This document shows positions 37,415-46,246 of a DNA stretch of 60,967 bases, piece by piece. The position numbers and the translations under genes are program-made. The DNA is taken from positions 1 to 60,967 of the forward strand of contig NZ_PDWW01000026.1 in NCBI RefSeq assembly GCF_010093445.1, given 5' to 3'. The first letter of the stretch is position 1; each line of letters begins with the position of its first letter. Below the pieces are notes generated by a model that searched no databases, was not told where the DNA came from, and saw only the letters and a list, made by a program, of their open reading frames with translations. Source of the DNA: Pseudoxanthomonas japonensis. GTDB lineage: Bacteria > Pseudomonadota > Gammaproteobacteria > Xanthomonadales > Xanthomonadaceae.

Positions 37415-38779
37415 ATGGGCGGCGAACGACATCCTGACGGTGTGAGTACGGAGCCGGCGTCGGTCGCGGACCTCGCGACCTTTCGCCATGCCAGCGAACA
37501 ACTGCGAACGCTCTCCGCGCCCGTCCTGCACGACGGCCGCCGGCCTGCCGACCGCCTGTTCGTCGCGTCGTTCGACGGCACCGGCAACAGCATGCTCAAG
37601 GACGCGCCGGAGAACCACACGAATGTCGCGTTCATCCATGGCCAGGTGAAGGCGCTGGAAAAGCGGGCGCTGACGGAACACGGCACCACCACGATGGCTG
37701 GCGGCTACGTGGAAGGTCCTGGGACGCAGGGCGGAATCGGCGGAGGCATCGACCTCATGACGGGGCAGAGCTACGAAGCCCGCATGGAGGACATGTACCT
37801 GCAGTTCGTGAAGCAATCCGCCGCCTGGTTGAAGGAGAACCCGGATGCGGACATCCGCATCGCCGCCATCGGATTCAGTCGTGGCGCGGAACAGGCGGCC
37901 GGCTTCACGCGGATGGTCGAAGAGCGTGGCATCCGGAATCCGGAAGGCGCGCAGGTCACGCGCGACGGCGATGGTCGGGTCCTGCACGTCGACTACATCG
38001 GTCCACCGCTGCGCGAACCCGGCACCGTCATCCAGGCCGTCGGCCTGTTCGACCCCGTCGGCACGGGTGAGCCGCGCGATCACGACCGCCGTCTGCCGCC
38101 GTCGGTGGTGTCGGGTTTCCAGATCACCGCCGACGACGAGCGGCGCAACCTGTTCCAGTCCACCCGCGTGATGGATCCCGGCGTGACCGATGGCGGGCGC
38201 TTCCTCAACGTCACCGTCGCCGGTGCGCACAGCGACATCGGCGGTGGCTATACGCAGGATGGCATCGCGATCCGCAGCGGCAACCTGATGATCGACTACC
38301 TCAACGGCCTGAGCGACCGGCCATTCCTGGACAAGCGTGAAGAACCGTCCGATCCCGCTCGCAACGTGATCCATCGCTCCGAGGAACACCGGTTCTTCTA
38401 CCGCACCTCGATCTACGACAAGGCGGGAACGCGCGGGATGCAGGAGGAACTCGCGCCGTCGAACCTCTGCAGGATCGATTGCCTCGATGCACAGCCCCGC
38501 AATGAAGCGCTCGCGCGCGAGCTGGCCTGGCGACCCGTCGAGATCGGACCGGTCCCGGTCGGCGCGGAGGTGTCGCAGTCGGGCAGTCCGGTCGAGCGCC
38601 TGCTGCAGGCGGCCAAACAGGGTGACGGTGGTGCCGTCGAGCGCATCTCGCGTGAATACCTGCACACAGACGCCGGGCAGGCGTGGCTGCAGGCAGGCCA
38701 GCAGCGGCTCGACGCCGCCTCCATCACGCAGGCACCACCGGTGGAACGCCAGCAGGAGCCGGCCGCGCTCGCACGCTGA
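37415..38779 (+). CDS. DUF2235/Tle1-like lipase, candidate antibacterial effector
   Basis: A 454-residue protein with no signal peptide. The Tle1/DUF2235 features are present: FDGTGN (53-58), nucleophile Ser155 in GFSRGA, Asp213 in GLFDPVG, and His272 in AHSDIGGGY, so the alpha/beta-hydrolase triad looks intact. Such proteins are phospholipases used as type VI or, in Xanthomonads, type IV secreted effectors. The last about 70 residues (SPVERLLQAAKQGDGGAVER and a Gln-rich end) may be a secretion or targeting region. No secretion genes lie in the window. The upstream lipoprotein is the likely immunity partner. Confidence 0.82.
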   Translation: MGGERHPDGVSTEPASVADLATFRHASEQLRTLSAPVLHDGRRPADRLFVASFDGTGNSMLKDAPENHTNVAFIHGQVKALEKRALTEHGTTTMAGGYVEGPGTQGGIGGGIDLMTGQSYEARMEDMYLQFVKQSAAWLKENPDADIRIAAIGFSRGAEQAAGFTRMVEERGIRNPEGAQVTRDGDGRVLHVDYIGPPLREPGTVIQAVGLFDPVGTGEPRDHDRRLPPSVVSGFQITADDERRNLFQSTRVMDPGVTDGGRFLNVTVAGAHSDIGGGYTQDGIAIRSGNLMIDYLNGLSDRPFLDKREEPSDPARNVIHRSEEHRFFYRTSIYDKAGTRGMQEELAPSNLCRIDCLDAQPRNEALARELAWRPVEIGPVPVGAEVSQSGSPVERLLQAAKQGDGGAVERISREYLHTDAGQAWLQAGQQRLDAASITQAPPVERQQEPAALAR

Positions 38780-38875
38780 TACCGCCATCGCGTGGCGTGA
38801 TCGCCTGCGCTTGTCCGTGGCCGTCGGGCTGCGTTCTAATCCGCGCGGTGACACGCGATGCCACGGGAGGCGTCC

Positions 38876-40813
38876 ATGAGGTGGGGAGCGCGGAGTGCGG
38901 GCATCCTGCTGGGATGCCTGCTGGCGCCGCTGGCGCACGCACAGGTGGATCTGGAGCCGTTCCTGAAGCGGGACGTGCTGCAGACGCTCAGGATCTCGCC
39001 GACCGGCGCCTACTACGCCATGACGGTCCCGATGGAGGACCAGACCGTGCTGGCCGTGGTACGTCGTGCCGACAGGCAGGTGACGTCGAAGATCCATGCC
39101 GGCAGCGACAGCGTCATCAGCAACGTGTGGTGGGTCAGCGACGAGCGCGTGGTGGTGTCGGTGGCGAAGAAGTACGGCTCCCGCGACCAGCCCTATCCCA
39201 CCGGCGAGCTTTACGCCACCGATGCGGACGGCACGAAGCGGCGCCAGATCTTCGCGCGTTACGGACTGGACGGCACGCAACTCCAGCCCCGCGCCGCGTA
39301 CCTGATCGACTCGCTGCCCGACGATCCGCGCAAGGTGCTGATCAGCATGTACGCGCTGGATACGTCGACACCCAACACGCGGGTGGAGCGGCTGGACGTG
39401 TTCAACGGAACCATGGACACCGTCGCCACGGCACCGGTGCGCCGCGCCAGCTTCACCGTCGACGCGGCGCGGCGCGTGCGGTTCGCGCAGGGGGCGGGCG
39501 ACGACAACGTCAGCAAGCTCTACCACCGCGCCGACGACACGTCGCCCTGGACGCTGGTCAACGATGAAGCCAGGACCGGCTTCGTGGAGTGGCCGCTCGG
39601 CCTGTCCGCCGACGGACTGACCGCCTACCTGCAGGTGCAGCAGGCGAAGGGGCCGGATGCGATCGTGGCGTTCGACACGGTCACTGGCGCGCGCAAGGAG
39701 GTGATGCGCGATCCGGTGGTCGATCCGCACGAGATCATCTATGCGGACGACCATCGCACGCCGGTCGGCAGCTTCTTCATGCACGACAGGCTGCGTGCCG
39801 CGTTCTTCGACGAAAAGTCGCCGACCGCGCGTCTTTACCGCAAGCTGGAGCGCGCGTTTCCCGGCGCGTCGGTCGACGTCACGTCGGGGACGCGCGATGG
39901 CCGGCTGAAGGTGGTGTACGTCTGGAGCGATACCAGCCCCGGCGACTTCTACCTGTTCGATACCACCACCAATGCCGCGGACCTGATCTTCAGCCGGCGC
40001 AGCTGGCTGGATCCGGCGATGCTGGCGCCGAGCGAGCTGGTCACGCTGCGCGCGCGCGACGGACTGGCGCTGCATGGCTACCTGACCAGGCCGCGCGAGG
40101 GGCGCGACGGGCCGACGCCGCTGGTGGTGATGCCGCATGGCGGGCCGTTCGGCGTCTTCGACGGTTGGGAGGTCAACGACGAGGCCGAGATGCTGGCGCG
40201 CGCGGGCTACGCGGTGCTGCGCCTGAACTATCGCGGCTCCGGCAACTACGGCAGGAGTTTCCGCCACGCGGGAGCGCGGCAGTGGGGGAGGACGATGCAG
40301 GACGACCTCACCGACGCCACGCGCTGGGCGATCGGGCAGAAGATCGCCGATCCCAAGCGGATCTGCCTGTATGGCGCCAGCTACGGCGCCTACGCATCGC
40401 TGATGGGTGTGGCGAAGGAACCGGACCTGTACCGTTGCGCCGCGGGCTACGTCGGCGTCTACGACCTGGCGCTGATGCATAAGCAGGATTCGCGGGACAG
40501 CCGGTCGATGCGCAACTGGGCGGACGACTGGATCAGCGACGATCGCGCCAGCCTGGCGGAGGTGTCGCCCAACCTGCTGGCGCAGCGCATCCGCGTGCCG
40601 GTGTTCCTGGCGGCCGGCGGAAAGGACGAGATCGCCCCGCAGGCGCACAGCGAGCGCATGGAGAAGGCGCTGAAGGCGGCGGGCGTGCCGGTGGAAACGC
40701 TGTACGTGCGCACCGAAGGTCATGGCTTCTACGCCGAAGCCAACCAGCGCGCGTACTACACCCGCCTGCTGGATTTCCTGTCGCGCCACCTGGGCGGCGC
40801 GAAGGCGAAGTAG
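38876..40813 (+). CDS. Exported S9 family peptidase
   Basis: A 645-residue serine peptidase with signal peptide (MRWGARSAGILLGCLLAPLA). The N-terminal beta-propeller is divergent; the C-terminal hydrolase has GASYGAYAS (Ser about 502), GGKDEIAP (Asp about 584) and TEGHGF (His about 616). It belongs to the prolyl oligopeptidase group of the family and cuts peptides in the periplasm. The start at 38876 is chosen because GGGAGG stands just before it; an ATG at 38858 is also open. It ends one base before the convergent YciI-family gene. Confidence 0.93.
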   Translation: MRWGARSAGILLGCLLAPLAHAQVDLEPFLKRDVLQTLRISPTGAYYAMTVPMEDQTVLAVVRRADRQVTSKIHAGSDSVISNVWWVSDERVVVSVAKKYGSRDQPYPTGELYATDADGTKRRQIFARYGLDGTQLQPRAAYLIDSLPDDPRKVLISMYALDTSTPNTRVERLDVFNGTMDTVATAPVRRASFTVDAARRVRFAQGAGDDNVSKLYHRADDTSPWTLVNDEARTGFVEWPLGLSADGLTAYLQVQQAKGPDAIVAFDTVTGARKEVMRDPVVDPHEIIYADDHRTPVGSFFMHDRLRAAFFDEKSPTARLYRKLERAFPGASVDVTSGTRDGRLKVVYVWSDTSPGDFYLFDTTTNAADLIFSRRSWLDPAMLAPSELVTLRARDGLALHGYLTRPREGRDGPTPLVVMPHGGPFGVFDGWEVNDEAEMLARAGYAVLRLNYRGSGNYGRSFRHAGARQWGRTMQDDLTDATRWAIGQKIADPKRICLYGASYGAYASLMGVAKEPDLYRCAAGYVGVYDLALMHKQDSRDSRSMRNWADDWISDDRASLAEVSPNLLAQRIRVPVFLAAGGKDEIAPQAHSERMEKALKAAGVPVETLYVRTEGHGFYAEANQRAYYTRLLDFLSRHLGGAKAK

Positions 40814-40814
40814 C

Positions 40815-41189
40815 TCAGGCGCCGACGCGGCGCCTGACTTCGTCGAAGTCGCGCACCGGCCGCACTTCGATGCTGCCGGTGCCGATCCACGGGAATTCCT
40901 GCGCGATCTTCACCGCGTCCTCCAGGCTGTCGGCTTCGATCAGGTTGTAGCCGCCGAGGATTTCTTTCGTCTCGGCGAAGGGGCCGTCGATGATGCTGGT
41001 CCTGCCGTTGCGCACGCGCACGGTGCGCGCGGTGCTGCCGTGCTCGAGCTGCTGCGATTCGATCAGCGTGCCCTGCGCCTTCAGTTCGTCGGCGTGGGAG
41101 ATGCAGCCGTGCATCATCTGGTCGAAGGCGCCTTCCGGCAGTGCTTCGAGCAGGGAATCGTCCGTGTAGATCATCAGCAGGAACTTCAT
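40815..41189 (-). CDS. YciI/DGPF family protein
   Basis: A 124-residue protein of the DGPF family (MKFLLMIYTDDSLLEALPEG, SIIDGPFAETKEILGGYNLI, VRPVRDF). It is distinct from the copy at 35800-36225 but of the same fold. Function unknown. It converges with the S9 peptidase. Confidence 0.87.
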   Translation of the reverse strand: MKFLLMIYTDDSLLEALPEGAFDQMMHGCISHADELKAQGTLIESQQLEHGSTARTVRVRNGRTSIIDGPFAETKEILGGYNLIEADSLEDAVKIAQEFPWIGTGSIEVRPVRDFDEVRRRVGA

Positions 41190-41265
41190 GCGCCCTCCCG
41201 GCGTGCGATGCAGGCCGGGATTGTGCCACGCGGGTGTTCAGAGCATGTGTCGTGGTCGCGCCGCG

Positions 41266-41514
41266 TCACTCGGCCGCGGGCGAGCGATACCAGGCCTCGA
41301 CCGTGCCCTTGACCTTCATCGTCATCGGATTGCCGCGGCGGTCCTTCGACTTGCCCACCGGCACGCGCACCCAGCCTTCGCTGATGCAGTACTCCTCCAC
41401 GTTGTCGCGCTCCACGCCGTTGAAGCGGATGCCCACGCCGCGGTCCATCGCCACGGCGTCATGGAACGGGCTGCGCGGATCGGAGGAAAGACGGTCGGGA
41501 GGCGTATCGGACAT
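41266..41514 (-). CDS. DUF3297 family protein
   Basis: An 82-residue protein starting MSDTPPDRLSSDPRSPFHD and containing GIRFNGVERDNVEEYCISEG and GKSKDRRGNPMTMKVKGTVE. This matches the DUF3297 family of short, highly conserved proteins of unknown function. It stands as a single gene in a minus-strand block. Confidence 0.85.
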   Translation of the reverse strand: MSDTPPDRLSSDPRSPFHDAVAMDRGVGIRFNGVERDNVEEYCISEGWVRVPVGKSKDRRGNPMTMKVKGTVEAWYRSPAAE

Positions 41515-41566
41515 GGGAAGGCGGTATGCAGAGAACGGGTGGGCAAGGATACCCGAAGCGCCCCGC

Positions 41567-42277
41567 TCACCAGGCCACGCGGTGGCGGCTGCACGCCAGC
41601 GTGGCCCGCAGCGTCAGCCGTCCGCGCCGCGGATCCGCGCTGAGCCGGGCCGGATCGGCGATGGCGGGCGCGCGGAACGCGGCGCCGTCGTGGATCAGCA
41701 GGCGATTCCAGCGCGCCGGCACCGTCAGTGCATGGGTGAAGCTGGCGCTTGAGGCCTGCGGATAGCCGGCGGCGATCGCGTGGCGCAGGGTGAAGTCCTC
41801 CGGCAGCAAGGCTTCGGCGTCGTGTTCGAGCTGTTCGACGTGCTGTGGCGAAACGCGGGGCAGGAAGAAGTGGGTGCCGCCCAGGGTGGGGTCGTGGAAG
41901 AGGAACAGTTCCGCCAGCACAAGGCACTGGTCCGGTTCGAAGGCGCGTTGCCGCCGCGGCAGCCAATGCGCCGGCGCGAGCGCGGGCGGCGACGTGGTCA
42001 CCAGCGACAAGCGGCTGGCGCTGCGCAGTACGCGGCGTACGCCGAGGGCCTGGCGTGCGTGGTCGCGGACGACGTCGTGCAGCAATGCCGTGAAGTCCTC
42101 TGGCATGAGCAGGTGCAGGCCGGGGAACACGGCCGCGGGCGCCGGCTGGAAGTCCTCGCGGTAGGCCTCCGCGAACGCGGGCAGCCGCTCCGGCGCCAGC
42201 AGGGCGTCGTCGATCACGATGCAGGCATGGCCGTGGCCGATGGGCATCTGCCGGACCACGGGACGCGGATTGAACAT
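41567..42277 (-). CDS. DUF6445 family protein
   Basis: A 236-residue protein (MFNPRPVVRQMPIGHGHACI, VIDDALLAPERLPAF, FFLPRVSPQHVEQLEHDAE, RWNRLLIHDGAAFRAP). The arrangement of His and Asp residues resembles a 2-oxoglutarate/Fe(II) oxygenase fold, but no full HxD..H set can be fixed by eye. DUF6445 proteins are frequent in this family near halogenase and TonB-receptor loci. The ATG at 42277 is the best start. Confidence 0.75.
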   Translation of the reverse strand: MFNPRPVVRQMPIGHGHACIVIDDALLAPERLPAFAEAYREDFQPAPAAVFPGLHLLMPEDFTALLHDVVRDHARQALGVRRVLRSASRLSLVTTSPPALAPAHWLPRRQRAFEPDQCLVLAELFLFHDPTLGGTHFFLPRVSPQHVEQLEHDAEALLPEDFTLRHAIAAGYPQASSASFTHALTVPARWNRLLIHDGAAFRAPAIADPARLSADPRRGRLTLRATLACSRHRVAW

Positions 42278-42351
42278 GGCGGGTCTTCTCCGGCGCACCG
42301 GCGTGAAGCCGATGCCGCCACGATAGACCTCGCGCGTGGCGGAGACAAAGA

Positions 42352-42385
42352 ACGCCGGGGCGGCCCACCACGACCGCCCCGGCGT
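42352..42385 (-). terminator. Rho-independent terminator of the fasciclin gene
   Basis: ACGCCGGGGCGG (42352-42363), a 10-base loop and CCGCCCCGGCGT (42374-42385) form a 12-bp perfect stem. On the minus strand the sequence after it is TCTTTGTC. It lies 17 bases past the fasciclin gene stop. Confidence 0.8.
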
Positions 42386-42402
42386 GTGCTGCCGTCGAGG
42401 AA

Positions 42403-43002
42403 TTACGGCATCAGCACCTTGTCGACCACATGGATCACGCCGTTGCTCGCCTTCAGGTCGGCGGTGGTGACCTTGGCGACATTGCCCTTGGCGTCGGTCA
42501 GCGTCACGCCGCCATCCACCACCTGGGCCTTCAGCTCGCCGCCCTGCACGGTCTTGAGCGTGGCGGTGCCGCCGCTGGCCTGGATCTGCTGGGTGAGGGT
42601 GGCGGCATCCACCGCCCCCGGCACCACGTGGTAGGTCAGCACGGAGGTCAGGTCGGCCTTGCTTTCCGGCTTCAGCAGCGTATCGACGGCACCGGCGGGC
42701 AGTGCGTCGAAGGCGGCGTTGGTCGGCGCGAACACGGTGAACGGACCGGCGCCCTTCAGCGTGTCGACCAGGCCGGCGGCCTGCACGGCGCTGACCAGCG
42801 TGGTGTGGTCGGGCGAACCGATCGCGGTGTCCACCACGTCCTTCTGCCCGGTCGGCGTCGCGGTGTTGTCGGCCGGCATCGGATCGCTGGCCTCGGCCAC
42901 GGGCATGGGCGCGCTGCCGGCATCGGCTTCGGCGGTCTTGGGCGAGCACGCCGCGGCGGTGAAGGCGGCGAGCAGGGCCACGGAAAGGACGGTGCGGTTC
43001 AT
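42403..43002 (-). CDS. Fasciclin (FAS1) domain lipoprotein
   Basis: A 199-residue lipoprotein. The signal peptide ends in TAAAC (Cys19), and a short acidic and proline-rich linker follows. One FAS1 domain runs from about 70 to the end (TTLVSAVQAAGLVDTLKGAG, FTVFAPTNAAFDALPAGAVD, LTYHVVPGAV, ASNGVIHVVDKVLMP). FAS1 domains mediate adhesion or envelope protein contacts. The start at 43002 has a CAGGAGAT ribosome binding site. Confidence 0.93.
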   Translation of the reverse strand: MNRTVLSVALLAAFTAAACSPKTAEADAGSAPMPVAEASDPMPADNTATPTGQKDVVDTAIGSPDHTTLVSAVQAAGLVDTLKGAGPFTVFAPTNAAFDALPAGAVDTLLKPESKADLTSVLTYHVVPGAVDAATLTQQIQASGGTATLKTVQGGELKAQVVDGGVTLTDAKGNVAKVTTADLKASNGVIHVVDKVLMP

Positions 43003-43157
43003 GGGTATCTCCTGGAGTGGGTGGGTGTCGTTGCTGCGCTTGTGCCGACCTCTACGCCGACCCCTCCACACGCGGATGCATCACGTGGCTTTAATATTCA
43101 GCCAACCTTGACATCGTCCCGCCGCGCCACGTCGCGGCACTGCCACGAAGACGCCCC

Positions 43158-43712
43158 ATGACCCTGCCCGATCACGAATTCGATCCCGACGACAACTTCC
43201 GCCATGCCTTCGACGACGAAGACGACATGGACCTGGACGACACCGAGGCGCTGGTCTGGAACCTGCTGGTGCTGATCAACCCCGGCGACGAGGAAACCGC
43301 GCTGCGCCAGTTCGCCGCCTACCGCGATGCCAGCGGCGAAGAGGGCGCGGACCCGGACCAGGTGCTGTGGACGCTGAAGGATGCCATCGACTGGACGTCC
43401 GGCTTCCATGTCGACTGGAAGGACACGGAGTCCTTCATCGACTGCATCAACCAGCTGGCCGCGCGCTACGCCATGGAGATCGACTGGGGCGGCGACACCA
43501 GCGATGAGGACTTCCTCGACGGCACCGACGTACCGGCATTGATGGCCGTCGCCTACGACCGCCTGCGCGAGCACGGCTACACGCTGTGGAACTGGAACAC
43601 CGACAGCGATGCCTACGCCGGCTGGATGGCGCTGCGCCGCGACGATGAAGGCATGCAGCAGCTGGCCGCGGTGATGGGCGTGGAGATCCGGCCGGGCAGC
43701 GACGCGTTCTGA
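43158..43712 (+). CDS. Conserved acidic protein, possibly DUF6630
   Basis: A 184-residue strongly acidic cytosolic protein (DPDDNFRHAFDDEDDMDLDD). A later block YTLWNWNTDSDAYAGWMAL resembles the DUF6630 family. It has no signal peptide or membrane helix. Function unknown; it precedes the mechanosensitive channel gene by 64 bases. Confidence 0.7.
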   Translation: MTLPDHEFDPDDNFRHAFDDEDDMDLDDTEALVWNLLVLINPGDEETALRQFAAYRDASGEEGADPDQVLWTLKDAIDWTSGFHVDWKDTESFIDCINQLAARYAMEIDWGGDTSDEDFLDGTDVPALMAVAYDRLREHGYTLWNWNTDSDAYAGWMALRRDDEGMQQLAAVMGVEIRPGSDAF

Positions 43713-43776
43713 TCGCCGTCCAGCGACGTCGCACGCGCTAGACTCGCGGCGTCGCCCCGTTCCGAGATCGTCCGTC

Positions 43777-46242
43777 ATGCGCGTGCTGCTGGCCTGCCTT
43801 GCCTGCCTGGTGCTGTCGGTGGCCAATGCCGCGACGGCGCAGGACGTCACCACGCTGCTGTCGCCTTCCAAGCCGAAGGCGCCCGAAGCGATCGCGCTGG
43901 CCGACATCCCCGGTCGCGCCGATGCGGACGAACGCTATGCGGAGGAAGTGTCGCTGCGCGCGGCGCGCGCCGATCCGCTCGGCCGGCTGGTGCCGCGGCT
44001 GGCGACCATCGAGACGTCGGTGGCGGAGAAGAACGGCCTGTTCGCCTACGGCGAGCTGCGCACGCTGCCCGTGCTGCGGCTGGAAAGCATGGAGCGCCAC
44101 TGGAAGTTCGACGCGCGCCAGTACGCGCGCTGGCGTGGCGACATGCAGGCGTCGGTGGCGCCGTATGCGCAGGATGCGGCGGAACTGGCGCTGCGCCGCG
44201 CCGACTGGGAGCTCACCCGGCAGGGCATGGCAGCGGACGGCACGCCGGATGCGCTGCGCGCGCGCGTGGAGGGCGTATCCGCGCGGCTGCAGGCGGCCGA
44301 GCAGGCGCTGTCCACGCCGCTGGCGGGGCAGATCCGCCTGGGGCAACGCGCCAACCTGCTCGCCGCGCGCATCCAGGCCGGGCAGCAGGCGGTGGACGAT
44401 GCCATCGCGTACTCGGACCGGCGCCTGTTCCGCCTGGATGCGCCGCCGTTGTGGCGCGTGCAGGACCGCACGGTCCTGCGGCAGGACGTGGCGGACAGCC
44501 TGAAGCGCGAGGTCCAGCAGGAGAACAGCTTCGTCGCCCAGTACGCGGCGGCGGATGTCGGCAACCAGCGGCTGCTGCATGTGCTGCAGTTGATGTTGCT
44601 GCCGGTGCTGCTGTGGATCGCGTGGCGGCACCGGCGCCGCCGCCTCGATCCGACCGCGGTGCTGGCGACGGACGCCGAGTCGCGCGTGGTGGGGCGTCCT
44701 TTCTCCACCTGGCTGCTGCTGTCCATGATCGGCGTGCTGCTGTTCGAGCCGAACGCGCCGTTGTTCCTGCACCAGTTGGCGATGCTGGTCGCGCTGGTGC
44801 CGGTGCTTCGCCTGATGCCGCAGCAGGGGCGCCGGCTGCTGGGGCCGTGGCCCTACCTGGCGACGGCGTTCTACCTGCTGCAGCATCTGGCCGTGCTGCT
44901 GGTGGCCAGCGATTACCTGTACCGGCTCTACTACCTGGGACTGTCCACGCTGGCGCTCGCTGCGACCGGCTGGCTGCTGTGGCGTTCGCGCGGCGAGCGC
45001 TACGCCGGCGTGGCCGGTCGTGCCGGTCGACTCGTGCACGGCCTGGCCTGGGGCGGTGTCGCGATCCTGTCGGCGGCGATCGTCGCGAACGTGCTGGGCA
45101 ACGTGTCGCTGGCGGAAATGCTGACCGCCGGCATCATCGAAAGCGGCTACTTCGCGCTGGTCCTGTATGCGGCGGTGACGGTGCTGGAAGCCCTGTTGCG
45201 CCGGCTGGGCGCGCGCCCCGAGGTGCGTCGGCTGTGGTTGATGCGCCGGCATGGCGGCCACCTGCTCGATACGCTCGCGCGCTGGGCGCGCGTGGCGGCG
45301 GTGATCGGATGGATCGTCTACACGATGAACCGCTTCCGCATCTTCCGGCCGGTCTACGACGTGGCGAAGGCGATCGTGACGCACCGGTTCGAATACGGCG
45401 AGCTGTCGATCAGCCTGGGCCATGTGCTGGTGTTCTGCATCGGCGTGGTGCTGGCGGTCTGGGTGGCGCGGACGCTGCGCGCACTGCTGCGCGAGGAAGT
45501 GCTGCCGCGCATGTCGCTGCCGCGCGGCGTGGACAACAGCGTCGCCTCGCTCAGCTATTACGTGCTGTTGTTGCTGGGCCTGCTGGCGGCGCTGTCCGCC
45601 GCGGGGTTCAAGATCGGGCAACTGGCCTTCATGTTCGGCGCGCTGGGCGTGGGCATCGGCCTGGGCCTGCAGGACGTGGTGAAGAATTTCGTCTCCGGAC
45701 TGATCCTGATGTTCGAGCGCCCGGTAAAGCCGGGCGACGCGGTCGACATCAGCGGTACCGCAGGCCGCGTGCGCACCATCGGCATGCGCGCCACCACGGT
45801 GCGCACGTTCGAGGGCGCAGACGTGGTGGTGCCGAACGGCCTGCTGCTGTCGGACAAGGTGACCAACTGGACGCTGGTCGACCAGAACCGCCGCGTCGAC
45901 GTCGACCTCGGCGTCGCCTACGGCTCCGACGTGACGCGGGTGATGCAACTGCTGCAGGAAACCACGCGGACCACGCCCGGCATCGCCGACGATCCCGCCC
46001 CCGCCGTGCTGTTCACCGGTTTCGGCGCCAGCTCGCTGGATTTCGCCATCCGCGCCTGGAGCCGTCGCTACGACGACTGGTCGGCCATCCGCAGCGACCT
46101 GATGATGCGATTGCACGCGGCGCTGGGCGAGGCCGGCATCGAGATTCCGTTCCCGCAGCAGGATGTCCACGTCCGCTCGGTGTCCGAGGATCTGCTGCGG
46201 TCGCTGAAGCGACCGGACGACGGCGACCGCACGCAGACATAG
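43777..46242 (+). CDS. MscS-family mechanosensitive channel, large form
   Basis: An 821-residue protein with a signal peptide (MRVLLACLACLVLSVANAAT). A periplasmic helical region of about 230 residues follows, then about ten transmembrane helices, and the MscS pore and cytosolic domain at about 590-800. The pore-lining helix is GQLAFMFGALGVGIGLGLQD, followed by VVKNFVSGLILMFERPVKPG and VVVPNGLLLSDKVTNWTL, both typical of MscS. Such large forms (MscK/YbdG type) release solutes on osmotic downshock. It converges with the dihaem peroxidase across four bases. Confidence 0.92.
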   Translation: MRVLLACLACLVLSVANAATAQDVTTLLSPSKPKAPEAIALADIPGRADADERYAEEVSLRAARADPLGRLVPRLATIETSVAEKNGLFAYGELRTLPVLRLESMERHWKFDARQYARWRGDMQASVAPYAQDAAELALRRADWELTRQGMAADGTPDALRARVEGVSARLQAAEQALSTPLAGQIRLGQRANLLAARIQAGQQAVDDAIAYSDRRLFRLDAPPLWRVQDRTVLRQDVADSLKREVQQENSFVAQYAAADVGNQRLLHVLQLMLLPVLLWIAWRHRRRRLDPTAVLATDAESRVVGRPFSTWLLLSMIGVLLFEPNAPLFLHQLAMLVALVPVLRLMPQQGRRLLGPWPYLATAFYLLQHLAVLLVASDYLYRLYYLGLSTLALAATGWLLWRSRGERYAGVAGRAGRLVHGLAWGGVAILSAAIVANVLGNVSLAEMLTAGIIESGYFALVLYAAVTVLEALLRRLGARPEVRRLWLMRRHGGHLLDTLARWARVAAVIGWIVYTMNRFRIFRPVYDVAKAIVTHRFEYGELSISLGHVLVFCIGVVLAVWVARTLRALLREEVLPRMSLPRGVDNSVASLSYYVLLLLGLLAALSAAGFKIGQLAFMFGALGVGIGLGLQDVVKNFVSGLILMFERPVKPGDAVDISGTAGRVRTIGMRATTVRTFEGADVVVPNGLLLSDKVTNWTLVDQNRRVDVDLGVAYGSDVTRVMQLLQETTRTTPGIADDPAPAVLFTGFGASSLDFAIRAWSRRYDDWSAIRSDLMMRLHAALGEAGIEIPFPQQDVHVRSVSEDLLRSLKRPDDGDRTQT

Positions 46243-46246
46243 GCGG

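Noticed and set aside
36836..40789. A 1317-codon open frame on the minus strand opposite the lipase and the second S9 peptidase
   Set aside because: No motif and unusual composition; the plus strand holds intact catalytic triads.
43738..46170. An 810-codon open frame on the minus strand opposite the mechanosensitive channel
   Set aside because: Gln/Arg/His-rich sequence with no domain; the plus strand encodes a complete MscS-type protein.
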